NCBI RefSeq assembly: GCF_900199185.1
Contig: NZ_OBMI01000001.1
Location: 124,001-188,000 of the forward strand
DNA length: 64,000 nt
Direction: 5' to 3'
Origin: Sphingomonas guangdongensis
GTDB lineage: Bacteria; Pseudomonadota; Alphaproteobacteria; Sphingomonadales; Sphingomonadaceae
Below the pieces are notes generated by a model. The model worked only from the letters and a program-made list of their open reading frames with translations, searched no databases and was not told the DNA's origin. The translations under genes were made by a program, and so were the position numbers. Below, one piece after another: positions 35,717-44,029 of this stretch (within the stretch, counting starts at the first letter, position 1; each line of letters opens with the position of its first letter).

Positions 35717-36172
35717 GTGACGCCGATCACCATGGAGGAACGCAGTCGCCAGATCGGCACGGAGACCGTGTCCGACTGGGTTGCCGTCACTCAGGAGATG
35801 GTCGACCGCTTCGCCGACGTAACGGGCGACCACCAGTTCATCCACGTCGATCCGGTCCGCGCCGCCGCCACGCCGTTCGGCGGCACGATCGCGCACGGTT
35901 TCCTCACGCTGTCGCTGATGCCGCAGCTCATCCAGCGTGCGCCGCAGCCGGTGATCGCAGGCATCAGGATGGTCGTGAACGCCGGGTGCAACCGCCTGCG
36001 CTTCGTGCAACCGGTGCGTGCGGGCGCACGCGTCCGCGGCCGCTTCGCGCTTCGGGAGCTTGTCGAGAAACGTCCCGGCCAGTGGCAGCAGGTCACCGAC
36101 TTCACCGTCGAGATCGAGGGTGAGGACAAGCCCGCGATCGTCTCCGAATGGATCAGCCAGATCTACCTTTGA
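35717..36172 (+). CDS. MaoC-like (R)-hydratase
   Basis: 151 residues with the hot-dog fold signature of (R)-specific enoyl-CoA hydratases: [18 protein letters not shown], followed by [15 protein letters not shown]. The Asp/His pair in D-x(4)-H is the catalytic site. The GTG at 35717 was chosen because gaggggaa lies just upstream; an ATG at 35732 is an alternative, and an ATG at 35687 would add a non-conserved extension. It precedes the thiolase gene by 14 nt, so the two probably work in acyl-CoA turnover together (operon). Confidence 0.9.
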   Translation: MTPITMEERSRQIGTETVSDWVAVTQEMVDRFADVTGDHQFIHVDPVRAAATPFGGTIAHGFLTLSLMPQLIQRAPQPVIAGIRMVVNAGCNRLRFVQPVRAGARVRGRFALRELVEKRPGQWQQVTDFTVEIEGEDKPAIVSEWISQIYL

Positions 36173-36186
36173 GAGGAGCCAATCCC

Positions 36187-37362
36187 ATGCGTTCAGCCGT
36201 TATCGTCTCCACTGCCCGCACGCCGATCGGCCGGGCGTATCGCGGTGCGTTCAACAACCTGCCCTCGCCTACCCTCGCCAGCCACGCCGTGAAGGCGGCG
36301 GTGGAGCGCGCCGGGATCGACGGGGCGCAGGTTGACGACGTGGTGTTCGGCGCGGCGCTGCAGCAGGGCGTGCAGGCCGGCAACATCGCGCGCAACGTGG
36401 CACTCCGCTCCGGCCTGCCGACGACAGTCGCGGGCATGTCGCTTGATCGCCAGTGCGCGTCCGGGCTGATGGCGATCGCCACCGCCGCCAAGCAGATCAT
36501 GGTGGATCAGATGGACGTGGTGATCGGTGGCGGTGTCGAGAGCATCAGCCTGGTGCAGACACCGCAGATGCGCGTCGCCCCCGATCCCGAGTTGCTGGCG
36601 ATGCACGACGACATCTACATGCCGATGCTCCAGACCGCGGAGGTCGTCGGCAAGCGATACGGCATCGGACGCGACCGCACCGACGCCTACTCGCTTGAGT
36701 CTCAGCAGCGCACCGCCGCCGCGCAGGCCGCGGGCAAGTTCGACGACGAGATCGTGCCCGTCACCGCGACCATGAACGTCGTGAACAAGGAAACGAAGGA
36801 AGTCTCCACCAAGGAAGTCACCCTCGCCAGGGACGAGGGCAATCGCGCCGACACGACGCTTGCCGGGCTGGAGGCGCTCCAGCCGGTGCTGCCGAACGGC
36901 ACGATCACCGCGGGCAACGCGAGCCAGCTCTCGGACGGTGCCAGCGCCTCGGTGCTGATGGAGGAGAAGCTGGCGGAGCAGCGCGGCCTCACCCCGCTCG
37001 GCCGCTACGTCGGCATGGCGGTCGCCGGCACCAAGCCTGACGAGATGGGGATCGGCCCGGTCTTCGCCGTGCCCAAGCTGCTGGAGCGCTTCAATCTCAA
37101 GATGGACGACATCGGCCTGTGGGAGCTGAACGAGGCGTTCGCGGTGCAGGTGCTCTACTGCGCGGACAAGCTCGGCATTCCGTACGAGTTGCTCAACGTC
37201 AACGGCGGCTCGATCTCGATCGGTCACCCGTACGGCATGACCGGCGCGCGCTGCACCGGCCACGCGCTGATCGAGGGCAAGCGCCGCGGTGCCAAGTACG
37301 TGGTCGTCACCATGTGTGTCGGCGGCGGCATGGGCGCGGCCGGGCTGTTCGAGGTCCTCTGA
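36187..37362 (+). CDS. Acetyl-CoA acyltransferase (thiolase)
   Basis: 391-residue type-II thiolase. The nucleophile is C90 (SLDRQCASG), the acid/base residues are H347 ([10 protein letters not shown]) and C377 (TMCVGGGMG), and [11 protein letters not shown] lies before them. The enzyme cleaves or condenses 3-oxoacyl-CoA. It is of the FadA/AcAT size and lies downstream of a MaoC hydratase. Degradative 3-ketoacyl-CoA thiolase is more likely than PhaA because no phaB-like gene is adjacent, but this is inference. A 10-bp hairpin follows the stop. Confidence 0.95.
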   Translation: MRSAVIVSTARTPIGRAYRGAFNNLPSPTLASHAVKAAVERAGIDGAQVDDVVFGAALQQGVQAGNIARNVALRSGLPTTVAGMSLDRQCASGLMAIATAAKQIMVDQMDVVIGGGVESISLVQTPQMRVAPDPELLAMHDDIYMPMLQTAEVVGKRYGIGRDRTDAYSLESQQRTAAAQAAGKFDDEIVPVTATMNVVNKETKEVSTKEVTLARDEGNRADTTLAGLEALQPVLPNGTITAGNASQLSDGASASVLMEEKLAEQRGLTPLGRYVGMAVAGTKPDEMGIGPVFAVPKLLERFNLKMDDIGLWELNEAFAVQVLYCADKLGIPYELLNVNGGSISIGHPYGMTGARCTGHALIEGKRRGAKYVVVTMCVGGGMGAAGLFEVL

Positions 37363-37368
37363 CCCCGC

Positions 37369-37397
37369 GCGCGGGACCCCTCACTGCGGTCCCGCGC
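37369..37397 (+). terminator. 10-bp hairpin after the thiolase gene
   Basis: gcgcgggacc (37369-37378) and ggtcccgcgc (37388-37397) are perfect complements separated by 9 nt, beginning 6 nt after the thiolase stop. There is no T-run. It overlaps a candidate stress promoter for the next gene. Confidence 0.55.
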
Positions 37398-37420
37398 AAC
37401 CATCCCGGCATCGTCTCGTT
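37396..37420 (+). promoter_or_regulatory. Candidate EcfG-type stress promoter for the PNPOx-like gene
   Basis: GCAAC (37396-37400) and CGTT (37417-37420) are separated by 16 bp. The alphaproteobacterial general-stress consensus is GGAAC - N16/17 - CGTT, so one base differs in the -35 box. The -10 lies 33 nt before the ATG at 37454, a normal distance. The target gene belongs to a stress-protein family often controlled this way. The call is weak without expression data. Confidence 0.3.
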
Positions 37421-37453
37421 ACGCCTCCGAGCCACAGATCAGGAGGTGCCGCG

Positions 37454-37930
37454 ATGGGCAACAAGAGCGACGACGATATCAAGCAGGACATGTGGACGGC
37501 GATGGCCGACAGTCCGTACGTGATGGTCGGGCTGGAGGGCGACGGCCAGCATAGCGAGCCGATGATGGCGCAGCTCGATCCCGACGCGCACGGCGAGTTC
37601 TGGTTCTACACGAAGAAGGACAACCGGATCGCCCCAGGCGGCAAGGCGATGGCGCAGTTCGTTTCCAAGGGACATCGCCTCTACGCCTGCATCGCGGGCA
37701 CGCTGGTCGAGGAGACCGACCCCGCGGTGATCGACCGCTACTGGAACAAGCAGGTGGAGGCTTGGTTCGACGGCGGCCGCAACGATCCGGCGCTCAAGAT
37801 GATGCGCTTCGAACTCGGCACCGCCGAGATCTGGGAAGCGGACACGTCGCTTAGCGGCAAGTTCAAGATGCTGACCGGTCAGACGATCAAACCGCAGGAA
37901 GCGGGTAGCCACGCCGAAGTAGCGCTGTAA
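37454..37930 (+). CDS. Pyridoxamine-phosphate-oxidase-like general stress protein
   Basis: 158 residues of the split-barrel FMN-binding family (general stress protein 26 group). FWFYTKKDNRIAPGG aligns with the 'W.fT...s.K...i' flavin-contact pattern and RLYACIAGTLVEETDPAVIDRYWNKQVEAWF with the helical tail that covers the barrel. ML or EL pairs near the end (MMRFELGTAEIWEAD) are typical. It begins at an ATG with an almost perfect ribosome-binding site aggaggtg 5 nt upstream. It is not the biosynthetic PdxH. Confidence 0.87.
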   Translation: MGNKSDDDIKQDMWTAMADSPYVMVGLEGDGQHSEPMMAQLDPDAHGEFWFYTKKDNRIAPGGKAMAQFVSKGHRLYACIAGTLVEETDPAVIDRYWNKQVEAWFDGGRNDPALKMMRFELGTAEIWEADTSLSGKFKMLTGQTIKPQEAGSHAEVAL

Positions 37931-38004
37931 GATAACCTGAATCAGCGATTCTACCGCAGCGGGTCATCCGGCCCGCCGCGCCCCGTTTCCGGAGAGACAG
38001 TGAC

Positions 38005-38475
38005 GTGAGCGTAGCCTTTCGCCGCGAGAGCGACGACGAGCATCTGGAGCCGACGTTCGAGCTGCCGATTGCGCGCGGGCCGAACTTCGTGACGGCGCGC
38101 GGATTGCGCTTGATCGAGGCACGCGTTGCCGAACTGGAGCGCGCGCTGGCCGCGGCGGCCGACGATGCCGAGCGCAAGGCGCTGCGCCGCGCCCATCGCT
38201 ACTGGAGCACCCGGCAGTCGACGGCCCAGCTCGTGCCGGCTCCCGAAGGGCGCATGGTCGCGATTGGATCACGCGTGACCTTCTGCCACAACGGTGAGGA
38301 ACGCGTGGTGACGATCGTCGGCGGAGACGAGGCTGATGCGGCTAGCGAGCGGATCGCCTTCTCCGCCCCGCTCGCCCGCGCGCTGCTCGGCGCGGAACCG
38401 GGCGAGCGCCGCGACTTCGCGGGCGCGGAGGATGCGCTGGAGGTCGTGGCGACGGAAGCTGACCGCCGCGACTGA
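38005..38475 (+). CDS. GreA/GreB-family-like elongation factor without an acidic tip
   Basis: 156 residues. The N-terminal coiled coil starts near residue 25 (FVTARGLRLIEARVAELERAL) and is followed by a C-terminal FKBP-like domain: GRMVAIGSRVTFCHNGEERVVTIVGGDEADAASERIAFSAPLARALLGAEPGERRDF. This is the Gre layout that binds RNA polymerase near the secondary channel. At the loop between the two helices, where GreA has an Asp/Glu pair (as in DLKENAEY), this protein has ALRRAHRYWSTRQST, so transcript cleavage is doubtful and a regulatory or Rnk-like role is more likely. The start is GTG with GGAGAG upstream. Confidence 0.82.
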   Translation: MSVAFRRESDDEHLEPTFELPIARGPNFVTARGLRLIEARVAELERALAAAADDAERKALRRAHRYWSTRQSTAQLVPAPEGRMVAIGSRVTFCHNGEERVVTIVGGDEADAASERIAFSAPLARALLGAEPGERRDFAGAEDALEVVATEADRRD

Positions 38476-38548
38476 CCAGCGAGTTAGCGCAGCGTTAACC
38501 AACCTCGGATAAGCCATCGAGCGCCTCCTTAGAGGAAGACTGCGCTCG

Positions 38549-39958
38549 ATGACCGTCCACGTCCCGATCACCCGTGAGCTGAACAACGACGCGATCCGCG
38601 CCGCTGCGCGCCACTGCGGTCAACTGGCGGTCGGGTGCAGCGATGCGGCGGGCTATGCCGCGGGTGTGTCGGAGCGGATCGGCCACCAGCTCGCGGCGCT
38701 TACCGAGCTGGAGGGCGTTACCGCAGCGCTCGACGCCGACCAGCGCGCCGTCGCGCAGGCGACCGGGGAAGCGCGCCGGCTGTCCGACCAGGCGCGAGAC
38801 ACGCTGGCGCGGGAATTGACCCAGATCGCCGGCTCGATTGGTGACTTCGCCGCACTGACCGACCTCATCACCCGGCTGGGCACCCGAATGACCGACTTCG
38901 CCGCGGCGATGGAGCAGGTTCAGCGCGTGTCGAGCGCGATCGACGACATCGCCCGCAAGACCAATCTGCTCGCTCTCAACGCCACGATCGAGGCGCAGCG
39001 CGCAGGCGACGCGGGACGCACCTTCACCGTTGTCGCGGCGGAGGTGAAGAAGCTGGCGCAGGAAACCCGCCAGGCGACCGACGAGATCAATCGCACCATG
39101 GCGAGCTTCGCCCACGAGGCCGGTACGGTCATGCGCGAGATCGACGAAGGCGTCGGCAAGTCCGTCCTCGCGCAGAAGGGTGTCGAGCAGATCAGCCACA
39201 CGGTGGCCGAGGTCGGCGACATCGTTACCCGCGTCGATCGGATCACCGACGGGATCGAGCGCTCGACCGAGGTCACTTCCGAGAGTGTGGTACGCGTGCG
39301 CGAGACGCTGCGGCTGTTCGGCGCGCAGGCGCGGGAGGGCGGGCGCCAGTCGATCAGCGCGCATGAGCGGCTTCGGAAGCTGGAGGCGCTCTCGAACGAC
39401 ATGCTCGACCGGCTGGCGCACTCCGGCGCGACAATCGACGACACGCGCTTCGTCAACGCCGCAGTTGCCGGGATGCAAGAGGTGCAGGCAATCGTGGAGG
39501 AGGGACTCGCGGCCGGCGCGGTCGGCGAGGCCGACGTGTTCGACACCGATTACAAGGACATGCCGAGGACCGATCCGGTCCAGCAGACCACTCGCTTCAA
39601 CGACTTCGCCGACGCCCGCATCCGGCCGCTCCTCGACCAGCTGGCGCGTAGTGACGAGCGCCAGATCCTCGGCTGCGCCATCACCGACGTGAACGGTTAT
39701 CTGCCCACCCACCTGTCCTGGAAGTCGCTGCCGCAGCGCCCCGGCGAGCCGGCGTGGAATGCCGAGAACTGCCGCAACCGGCGCAACTTCATGGACGAGG
39801 CGACGGCCAGGGCAGTCGCGTTCGACGGCGACTTCATGCTGGTCACCTATCGCCAGGATCTGGGGCAAGGCCGCTACCGCGCGGTCAAGAGCGTGTTCGT
39901 GCCGCTGTGGTTCGCCGGCCGGCGCTGGGGCAATTTCGAGATCGCCTTTATCGACTGA
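38549..39958 (+). CDS. Soluble methyl-accepting chemotaxis protein with C-terminal sensor
   Basis: 469 residues with no membrane segment or HAMP domain. The signalling hairpin tip [33 protein letters not shown] is at about residues 130-165, near the N-terminus. The C-terminal 150 residues ([49 protein letters not shown]) match the PAS/Cache-like block known from the C-termini of some MCPs. The order signalling-then-sensor is the reverse of classical transmembrane receptors, so it should sense an internal signal. No che or fla genes are in the window. Confidence 0.9.
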   Translation: MTVHVPITRELNNDAIRAAARHCGQLAVGCSDAAGYAAGVSERIGHQLAALTELEGVTAALDADQRAVAQATGEARRLSDQARDTLARELTQIAGSIGDFAALTDLITRLGTRMTDFAAAMEQVQRVSSAIDDIARKTNLLALNATIEAQRAGDAGRTFTVVAAEVKKLAQETRQATDEINRTMASFAHEAGTVMREIDEGVGKSVLAQKGVEQISHTVAEVGDIVTRVDRITDGIERSTEVTSESVVRVRETLRLFGAQAREGGRQSISAHERLRKLEALSNDMLDRLAHSGATIDDTRFVNAAVAGMQEVQAIVEEGLAAGAVGEADVFDTDYKDMPRTDPVQQTTRFNDFADARIRPLLDQLARSDERQILGCAITDVNGYLPTHLSWKSLPQRPGEPAWNAENCRNRRNFMDEATARAVAFDGDFMLVTYRQDLGQGRYRAVKSVFVPLWFAGRRWGNFEIAFID

Positions 39959-39971
39959 GCGCCCGGTTCGC

Positions 39972-40697
39972 TCACGGCATCGTGCGGACGATCACCTCCA
40001 GGTCGCGGCCGTCGATCCGCAGCTCGTTGAACGACGGGCGGCTCTCGCGCACCCGCGACGACAGCGTGCCGGCACCGATCATCCGGACCGGGCGACCGCC
40101 CTCCTCCACCACCCGGTCGAACGGGTCATGGACATGGCCGGACAGCACCGCATCGGCCCCGGCCTGGGCGAGCGCCGCGAGCGCGGGGCGGCCGTTATGG
40201 GTGCGCGCGGTGGCCTGCGTTCCCGCCTCGATCAGCGGATGGTGGCAGGCGACGATGACCAGCCCGCCCTTGTCCGCCGCCTCCACGCCGGACACTGCCT
40301 TGCGCAGCGATCGGTCGCTGACGCTACCCTTGGACCAGTTGCGCAGCTGGAAGCGCGCCGTGGTCTTCATCGGCACGATGGTGACGCCGGGCAGGTCGAG
40401 CTCCTTCTCGATCACTGCCTCCAGCCGGGTGAAGCGCCGATAGGGCCGGAACAGCCGCGCGAAGAGGTTAAAGGCGGGCAGGTCGTGGTTGCCGACCTCC
40501 ACCGTCACCGGTCGCTTCAGCGCCTCCAGCCAGGCGGTGGCGGCGGCGAACTCGGCCGAGCGCGCGCGCATCGTCAGGTCGCCGGTCATGACGATCGCGT
40601 CCGGTCGCTCGGCATGAACGGCCGCGTCGAACCAGGCAACCGCGGCGCGGTCCTCACGCCCGAAATGGACGTCGCTTACGTGAAAGAGCCGAATCAT
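39972..40697 (-). CDS. Metallophosphoesterase
   Basis: 241 residues of the calcineurin-like phosphoesterase family. The metal-ligand motifs are ordered as expected: DVHFGR (residues 9-14), MTGDLT, EVGNHDLPAFN, ACHHPLIEAG and GHVHDPF. They bind two metal ions and hydrolyse phosphomono- or diesters (CpdA-like size). It converges on the MCP gene, 14 nt apart. The ATG at 40697 gives the typical N-terminus MIRLFHVSDVHFG; longer in-frame readings have no family similarity. The substrate may be cyclic AMP, a dinucleotide or another phosphoester. Confidence 0.92.
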   Translation of the reverse strand: MIRLFHVSDVHFGREDRAAVAWFDAAVHAERPDAIVMTGDLTMRARSAEFAAATAWLEALKRPVTVEVGNHDLPAFNLFARLFRPYRRFTRLEAVIEKELDLPGVTIVPMKTTARFQLRNWSKGSVSDRSLRKAVSGVEAADKGGLVIVACHHPLIEAGTQATARTHNGRPALAALAQAGADAVLSGHVHDPFDRVVEEGGRPVRMIGAGTLSSRVRESRPSFNELRIDGRDLEVIVRTMP

Positions 40698-40746
40698 GGG
40701 CGGGCGAACGCGCGAGCACGCGGATCGGACCCAAGCAGGTGGAGCG

Positions 40747-41037
40747 TCAGGCGGCGACCACCTGCCGCACGCCCTCGTCCGACAGCGGCGTCGTGAAGCA
40801 CAGCCCGGCCCGCTGCCCGTCCACCCACGCGACCCGCGCCGCCCGGGCCTCACGCGCGAAGTGGATGATGACGCTGCTGCCCGGCGAAACGGGCGTCGGC
40901 GCATGCACCAGCGCGCCGCCGGTAGATAGGTTGAGCAGGTGGACCCGCGACGATGCGCCGCGAACGATCATCTCGCCCGGCAGGAACAGCTTCAGCCGCG
41001 GGCTGCGGCGCTGGTGATGGGTCCCGTCGAGCTGCAT
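40747..41037 (-). CDS. PilZ-domain protein
   Basis: 96 residues, essentially one PilZ domain that binds cyclic di-GMP. The RxxxR box is HHQRRSPRLKL and the second motif is LNLSTGGALVHAP (D/NxSxxG). The downstream strand HFAREARAARVAWVDGQRAGLCF closes the barrel. The ATG at 41037 has AGGGA 5 nt upstream; an ATG at 41052 would add five residues. A candidate general-stress promoter lies 24 nt upstream. It may act as an adaptor in motility or envelope control. Confidence 0.92.
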   Translation of the reverse strand: MQLDGTHHQRRSPRLKLFLPGEMIVRGASSRVHLLNLSTGGALVHAPTPVSPGSSVIIHFAREARAARVAWVDGQRAGLCFTTPLSDEGVRQVVAA

Positions 41038-41060
41038 GGCGTTCCCTGTCATCCACGCCG

Positions 41061-41086
41061 AACCGATCGGCCGCAAGCCCGGTTCC
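41061..41086 (-). promoter_or_regulatory. Candidate EcfG-type promoter of the PilZ gene
   Basis: Reading the minus strand, GGAACC (41086-41081) is a perfect -35, and GGTT (41064-41061) lies 17 bp after GGAAC. The consensus is GGAACC - N16/17 - CGTT, so the -10 differs at one position. It ends 23 nt before the ATG, a normal distance for the general-stress sigma factor. This suggests that the PilZ protein is stress-induced (inference). Confidence 0.35.
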
Positions 41087-41200
41087 GAAGAATGATGCTT
41101 AGCGATTAAGTAACGGATGCAGGTTGTTAGCGGCAGGCGCTGCCAGGTGAGCTTACGCCTTCTTGGACGTCAGCAGGCGGCAGACTATCAGGTGAAGGCG

Positions 41201-41274
41201 TGGAGCGGGTGAAGGGAATCGAACCCTCGTCGTAAGCTTGGGAAGCTTCTGCTCTACCATTGAGCTACACCCGC
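41201..41274 (-). tRNA. tRNA-Gly (anticodon CCC)
   Basis: The minus-strand sequence folds as a cloverleaf. The acceptor GCGGGTG pairs with CACCCGC, followed by T and an encoded CCA end. The D-arm is GCTCAATGGTAGAGC. The anticodon loop TTCCCAA (anticodon CCC at 41242-41240) sits on stem AAGC/GCTT, and the T-arm contains GGGTTCGATTCCC. The anticodon reads GGG codons. The body resembles E. coli glyU (also CCC). Confidence 0.96.
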
Positions 41275-41649
41275 ACGTCAGCGACTTGGCGCTGATCGGG
41301 ACCCTCAGCAGCTCCCATGTGGGTGCGCTACCGTCGGGCGACCGATTGCCACATGATGAGCCGTGCGGTCAACACGCACTGCACGGAACAGACCTGAAAC
41401 TAGCATGGAGCGAAGTCGACTGGTTTTCAGCACCATCACCGCCGCTCGTACGGAAGCGCGCTGAGACACTTACATCGCCGCGCTGGACGTGCGGTTCACG
41501 CCAGAGGGCGAGAAAGCATTCCGTTGGCCTCCGGCTCCCCGCGGCTGAACGGCTCCGCGGCCGAATGACAGCGGCGTCAATCGGGTATCCGCCGTTCCCA
41601 TGTTCGTCTACAGAGCGCCGTGGCTGCTTTGCCTAAACGGAGTTGGCTC
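41275..41649. other. Intergenic region between tRNA-Gly and the DUF6683 gene
   Basis: About 375 nt without a credible gene; the only long reading frames run across the tRNA or lack family features. Two small hairpins are visible: cagcg/cgctg near 41280-41296 and ccgcgg/ccgcgg near 41537-41561. The region probably holds the promoter of the envelope gene set that starts at 41650. No tRNA-targeted integrase or attachment repeat was seen next to the tRNA. Confidence 0.5.
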
Positions 41650-42387
41650 ATGCGCGCGAGATCCCTCCCCTGGTTGGTTGCGGCGATTATCTTCGTTGGA
41701 ACGGCAGGCACCGGTGCAGCACAGGATCTCGGCGGCTACTACGGCGGCATGGCGATGGGCGGCCTCGTCACCAACCAGACCAACATCACACAATCGGCGA
41801 TCGGCACGCGCGGCGAGCAGGACGCGGCAGAAGCGGCGCAGCCTTCAGAAGCGGAAACCGCCCCGCCGCTGCGCTATACCCCCTCACTGGCGCGGCGAAG
41901 ATCGAACCTCGCTGGCTTCGTGGCCAGGCTGCGCGCCGGTGATCCGCAAGGGGCAACGGCGCTGGAGCAGGCGGCTGCCTCGGGGGACCTCATCGAGTCG
42001 ATCGGCGCCGATCTCGCGCGCTACGGGCTTCGGATCGACGACGTGGCCGATGCCTATTCGGTGTGGTGGGTGAATGCCTGGCTGGGCTGGGCGGGCGACA
42101 CCAGCGATCAGACCCGCGCGCAGATGGCCGCCGTCCGCGCGCAGGCGGCCCGCGCAGTCGCCGCGACGCCGTCCTTCGCAAATGCGGACGAGGCGGCGAG
42201 GCAGGAGTTCGCCGAGAGCCTGTTGGTGCAGGCCGCGCTGATCGGTGCCGCGACCAAGCAGATCGAGACCGATCCCGCAATGAAGCCGCAGCTGCGTCAG
42301 GCGATGGCGCAAGCGGGCCAAGGCATGGGACTGGATTTCGCGGCGATGAGGCTGACCAGTTCGGGCTTTCGGGCGGTCGGCGAGTAG
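41650..42387 (+). CDS. DUF6683-type exported protein
   Basis: 245 residues. The signal peptide (MRARSLPWLVAAIIFVGTAG) and a low-complexity linker are followed by a helical domain starting at RYTPSLARRRSNLAGFVARLRAGD and containing GLRIDDVADAYSVWWVNAWLG. That order of motifs is what is seen in proteins named DUF6683 (recognition from memory). No catalytic residues are apparent. The ATG at 41650 has GGAG 8 nt upstream; a GTG at 41620 is less likely. It is the first gene of a set that continues with a phosphate-cotransporter-like protein and two lipoproteins. Confidence 0.75.
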   Translation: MRARSLPWLVAAIIFVGTAGTGAAQDLGGYYGGMAMGGLVTNQTNITQSAIGTRGEQDAAEAAQPSEAETAPPLRYTPSLARRRSNLAGFVARLRAGDPQGATALEQAAASGDLIESIGADLARYGLRIDDVADAYSVWWVNAWLGWAGDTSDQTRAQMAAVRAQAARAVAATPSFANADEAARQEFAESLLVQAALIGAATKQIETDPAMKPQLRQAMAQAGQGMGLDFAAMRLTSSGFRAVGE

Positions 42388-42413
42388 GCTTCGGCCGCCC
42401 GGGAGAGGACGGC

Positions 42414-43406
42414 ATGGACTGGCTCGAATTTGCGATGGGCCTTCTCGGCGGCCTCGCGCTGTTCCTCTACGGCGTGGACCTGCTCGCGACGGCGCTGCGG
42501 GAGGCGCAGGGCGGACGTTTTCAGAAGCTGCTGGAGCGATCCGCGAGTAATAGGATCGCCGCGCTCGCCAGCGGCACGGCGGCGACGGTCGCGCTCGACT
42601 CCTCCTCGGTCGTCATCATCCTTCTGATCACGATCGTCGATGCCGGTCTGATGCCCTTTGCCAAGGCGCTGCCCGTGATCCTGGGTGCCAACGTCGGCAC
42701 GACCTTCTCGAGCCAGGTGTTCGCCTGGAACGTCGATACCTATGCGCCGGTGGCCGTCGCAGGGGGGCTGATGTGGAAGGCGCTGGCCCGCTCGGACAGC
42801 GCCAGGCGCCGTGCGACGGTCGTCCTCGGACTCGGGCTCGTGCTATTCGGCCTCAACATCATCGGCACTGCCGCCGAACCGTTGCAGGAACAGCCGCAGA
42901 TCATCGACTGGCTGAAACAACTGGAGACGCCCCTGCTCGGTGTAGCCGTGGGCGCACTCGCCACCGTCGCGATCCAGTCCTCCTCGGCGATGATGGGGAT
43001 CGCCATCACGCTCGCCGGGGGCGGACTGATCACGCTGCCCGCCGGCATCGCGCTCATGCTAGGAGCCGAGATCGGCACCTGTGCGGACACGCTGGTGGCG
43101 ACCGCCGGGCGCTCGCGCGCCGCGGTGAAGGCCGGAATCTTCCACCTGTTGTTCAACATCGCGACCGTCGGCATCGGTATCCTCCTCATCGATCGGCTCG
43201 CCGGCTTCGGACAGGCGACCTCTGCCGAGCCTGGTCAGCGCATCGCCAACGCTCATGTGCTCTTCAATGTCGTCGGCGCACTGGTCGCCTTGCCGTTCAC
43301 GGCGAGCGCCGCCTCGTTGCTCGAGCGCCTCGTGCCTGAGCGGGACGGCCGCGATCCGACCGCGACGGGGAGCGAGCGACCAGCGAGCGCATCGGGCGCA
43401 AATTGA
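42414..43406 (+). CDS. Na/Pi-cotransporter-like membrane protein
   Basis: 330 residues of the NptA/PhoU-linked Na/Pi family. The two inverted repeats show the paired QSSS-type motifs: ALDSSSVVIILLITIVDAGL (first, with Asp replacing Gln) and AIQSSSAMMGIAITLAGGG (second), each followed by a Gly-Ala-Asn/Glu helix (ILGANVGTTFSSQ and MLGAEIGTCADT). About eight membrane segments are predicted. No C-terminal PhoU domain is present. It probably moves phosphate or a related anion with Na+. The ATG has gggagagga upstream. Confidence 0.88.
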   Translation: MDWLEFAMGLLGGLALFLYGVDLLATALREAQGGRFQKLLERSASNRIAALASGTAATVALDSSSVVIILLITIVDAGLMPFAKALPVILGANVGTTFSSQVFAWNVDTYAPVAVAGGLMWKALARSDSARRRATVVLGLGLVLFGLNIIGTAAEPLQEQPQIIDWLKQLETPLLGVAVGALATVAIQSSSAMMGIAITLAGGGLITLPAGIALMLGAEIGTCADTLVATAGRSRAAVKAGIFHLLFNIATVGIGILLIDRLAGFGQATSAEPGQRIANAHVLFNVVGALVALPFTASAASLLERLVPERDGRDPTATGSERPASASGAN

Positions 43407-43471
43407 TCGTTTGTATTGCCTGTCCGCCAGTCTAACAGGTTGCGATCGGCTGATCATTCGGGAGGATCGCT

Positions 43472-44029
43472 TTGGTACGAGGCGCTGCGTTGGTCACGAC
43501 CTTGCTCAGCTGCGGCCTGATCGGCTGCGGTGGCGGAACGTCGGACGCTGGCAACCAATCGGCCGAGCAGTTGCCGCCAAGCGTGGTCGCGACATCTGGA
43601 ACGGGCGCGCTCTGGGCGAACGGTGCCAAGAAGGCGCTCGATCTGCAGAGCGCACATCCGAACGGCGTGGTCCTGCAGCTTACCTCCGTGCAGTCGCGGC
43701 CAACGGAAACGGTGCTCGGCGTGCGGGTGATCAACGGCCGCGACCGGGCGATCGAGCTCAACCGATTCAACTCCAATCGCGACGGCTATCTCGCACTCGA
43801 CACAGGCGAGCGCCTGTACCTCTCGCCGCCGGGCAACAACCCCCGGCTGTCGGTCGAGGCGGGTCAGACGCTGGAGGGCGAGCTCGTGTTCCTCGGCAAG
43901 CTGCCGCAGAGCCAGAGTGCCGTGCTGATCCTCAACGAGAACGGGCAAACCGACAGCCAGTACACGACCACGCCCGGCTACCGGATCAACCTGCCGCTCG
44001 GCACCGTAGCCGGGGCAGCGGCGCGTTGA
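43472..44029 (+). CDS. Lipoprotein with Ig-like domain (first of tandem pair)
   Basis: 185 residues. TTG start with GGAGGA 5 nt upstream. A lipoprotein signal (MVRGAALVTTLLSCGLIGC) is followed by one beta-rich domain: AHPNGVVLQLTSVQSRPTETVLGVRVINGRDRAIELN, then LDTGERLYLSPPGNNPRLSV and the AVLILNENGQTDSQY block. The same framework occurs in the next gene (HPNGTVIQL, VRVLNGRDREITLN, LVLNQNGSADG), so the pair arose by duplication. It resembles DUF4352-like Ig folds by general pattern only. It ends in TTGA, overlapping the next gene. Confidence 0.72.
   Translation: MVRGAALVTTLLSCGLIGCGGGTSDAGNQSAEQLPPSVVATSGTGALWANGAKKALDLQSAHPNGVVLQLTSVQSRPTETVLGVRVINGRDRAIELNRFNSNRDGYLALDTGERLYLSPPGNNPRLSVEAGQTLEGELVFLGKLPQSQSAVLILNENGQTDSQYTTTPGYRINLPLGTVAGAAAR

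Noticed and set aside
41238..41636. Plus-strand frame covering the tRNA-Gly and the following gap
   Set aside because: It crosses the tRNA gene on the opposite strand and shows no domain or ribosome-binding site.
41201..41649. Integration site of a genomic island at tRNA-Gly
   Set aside because: No integrase, no direct copy of the tRNA 3' end and no change in gene style downstream were seen.
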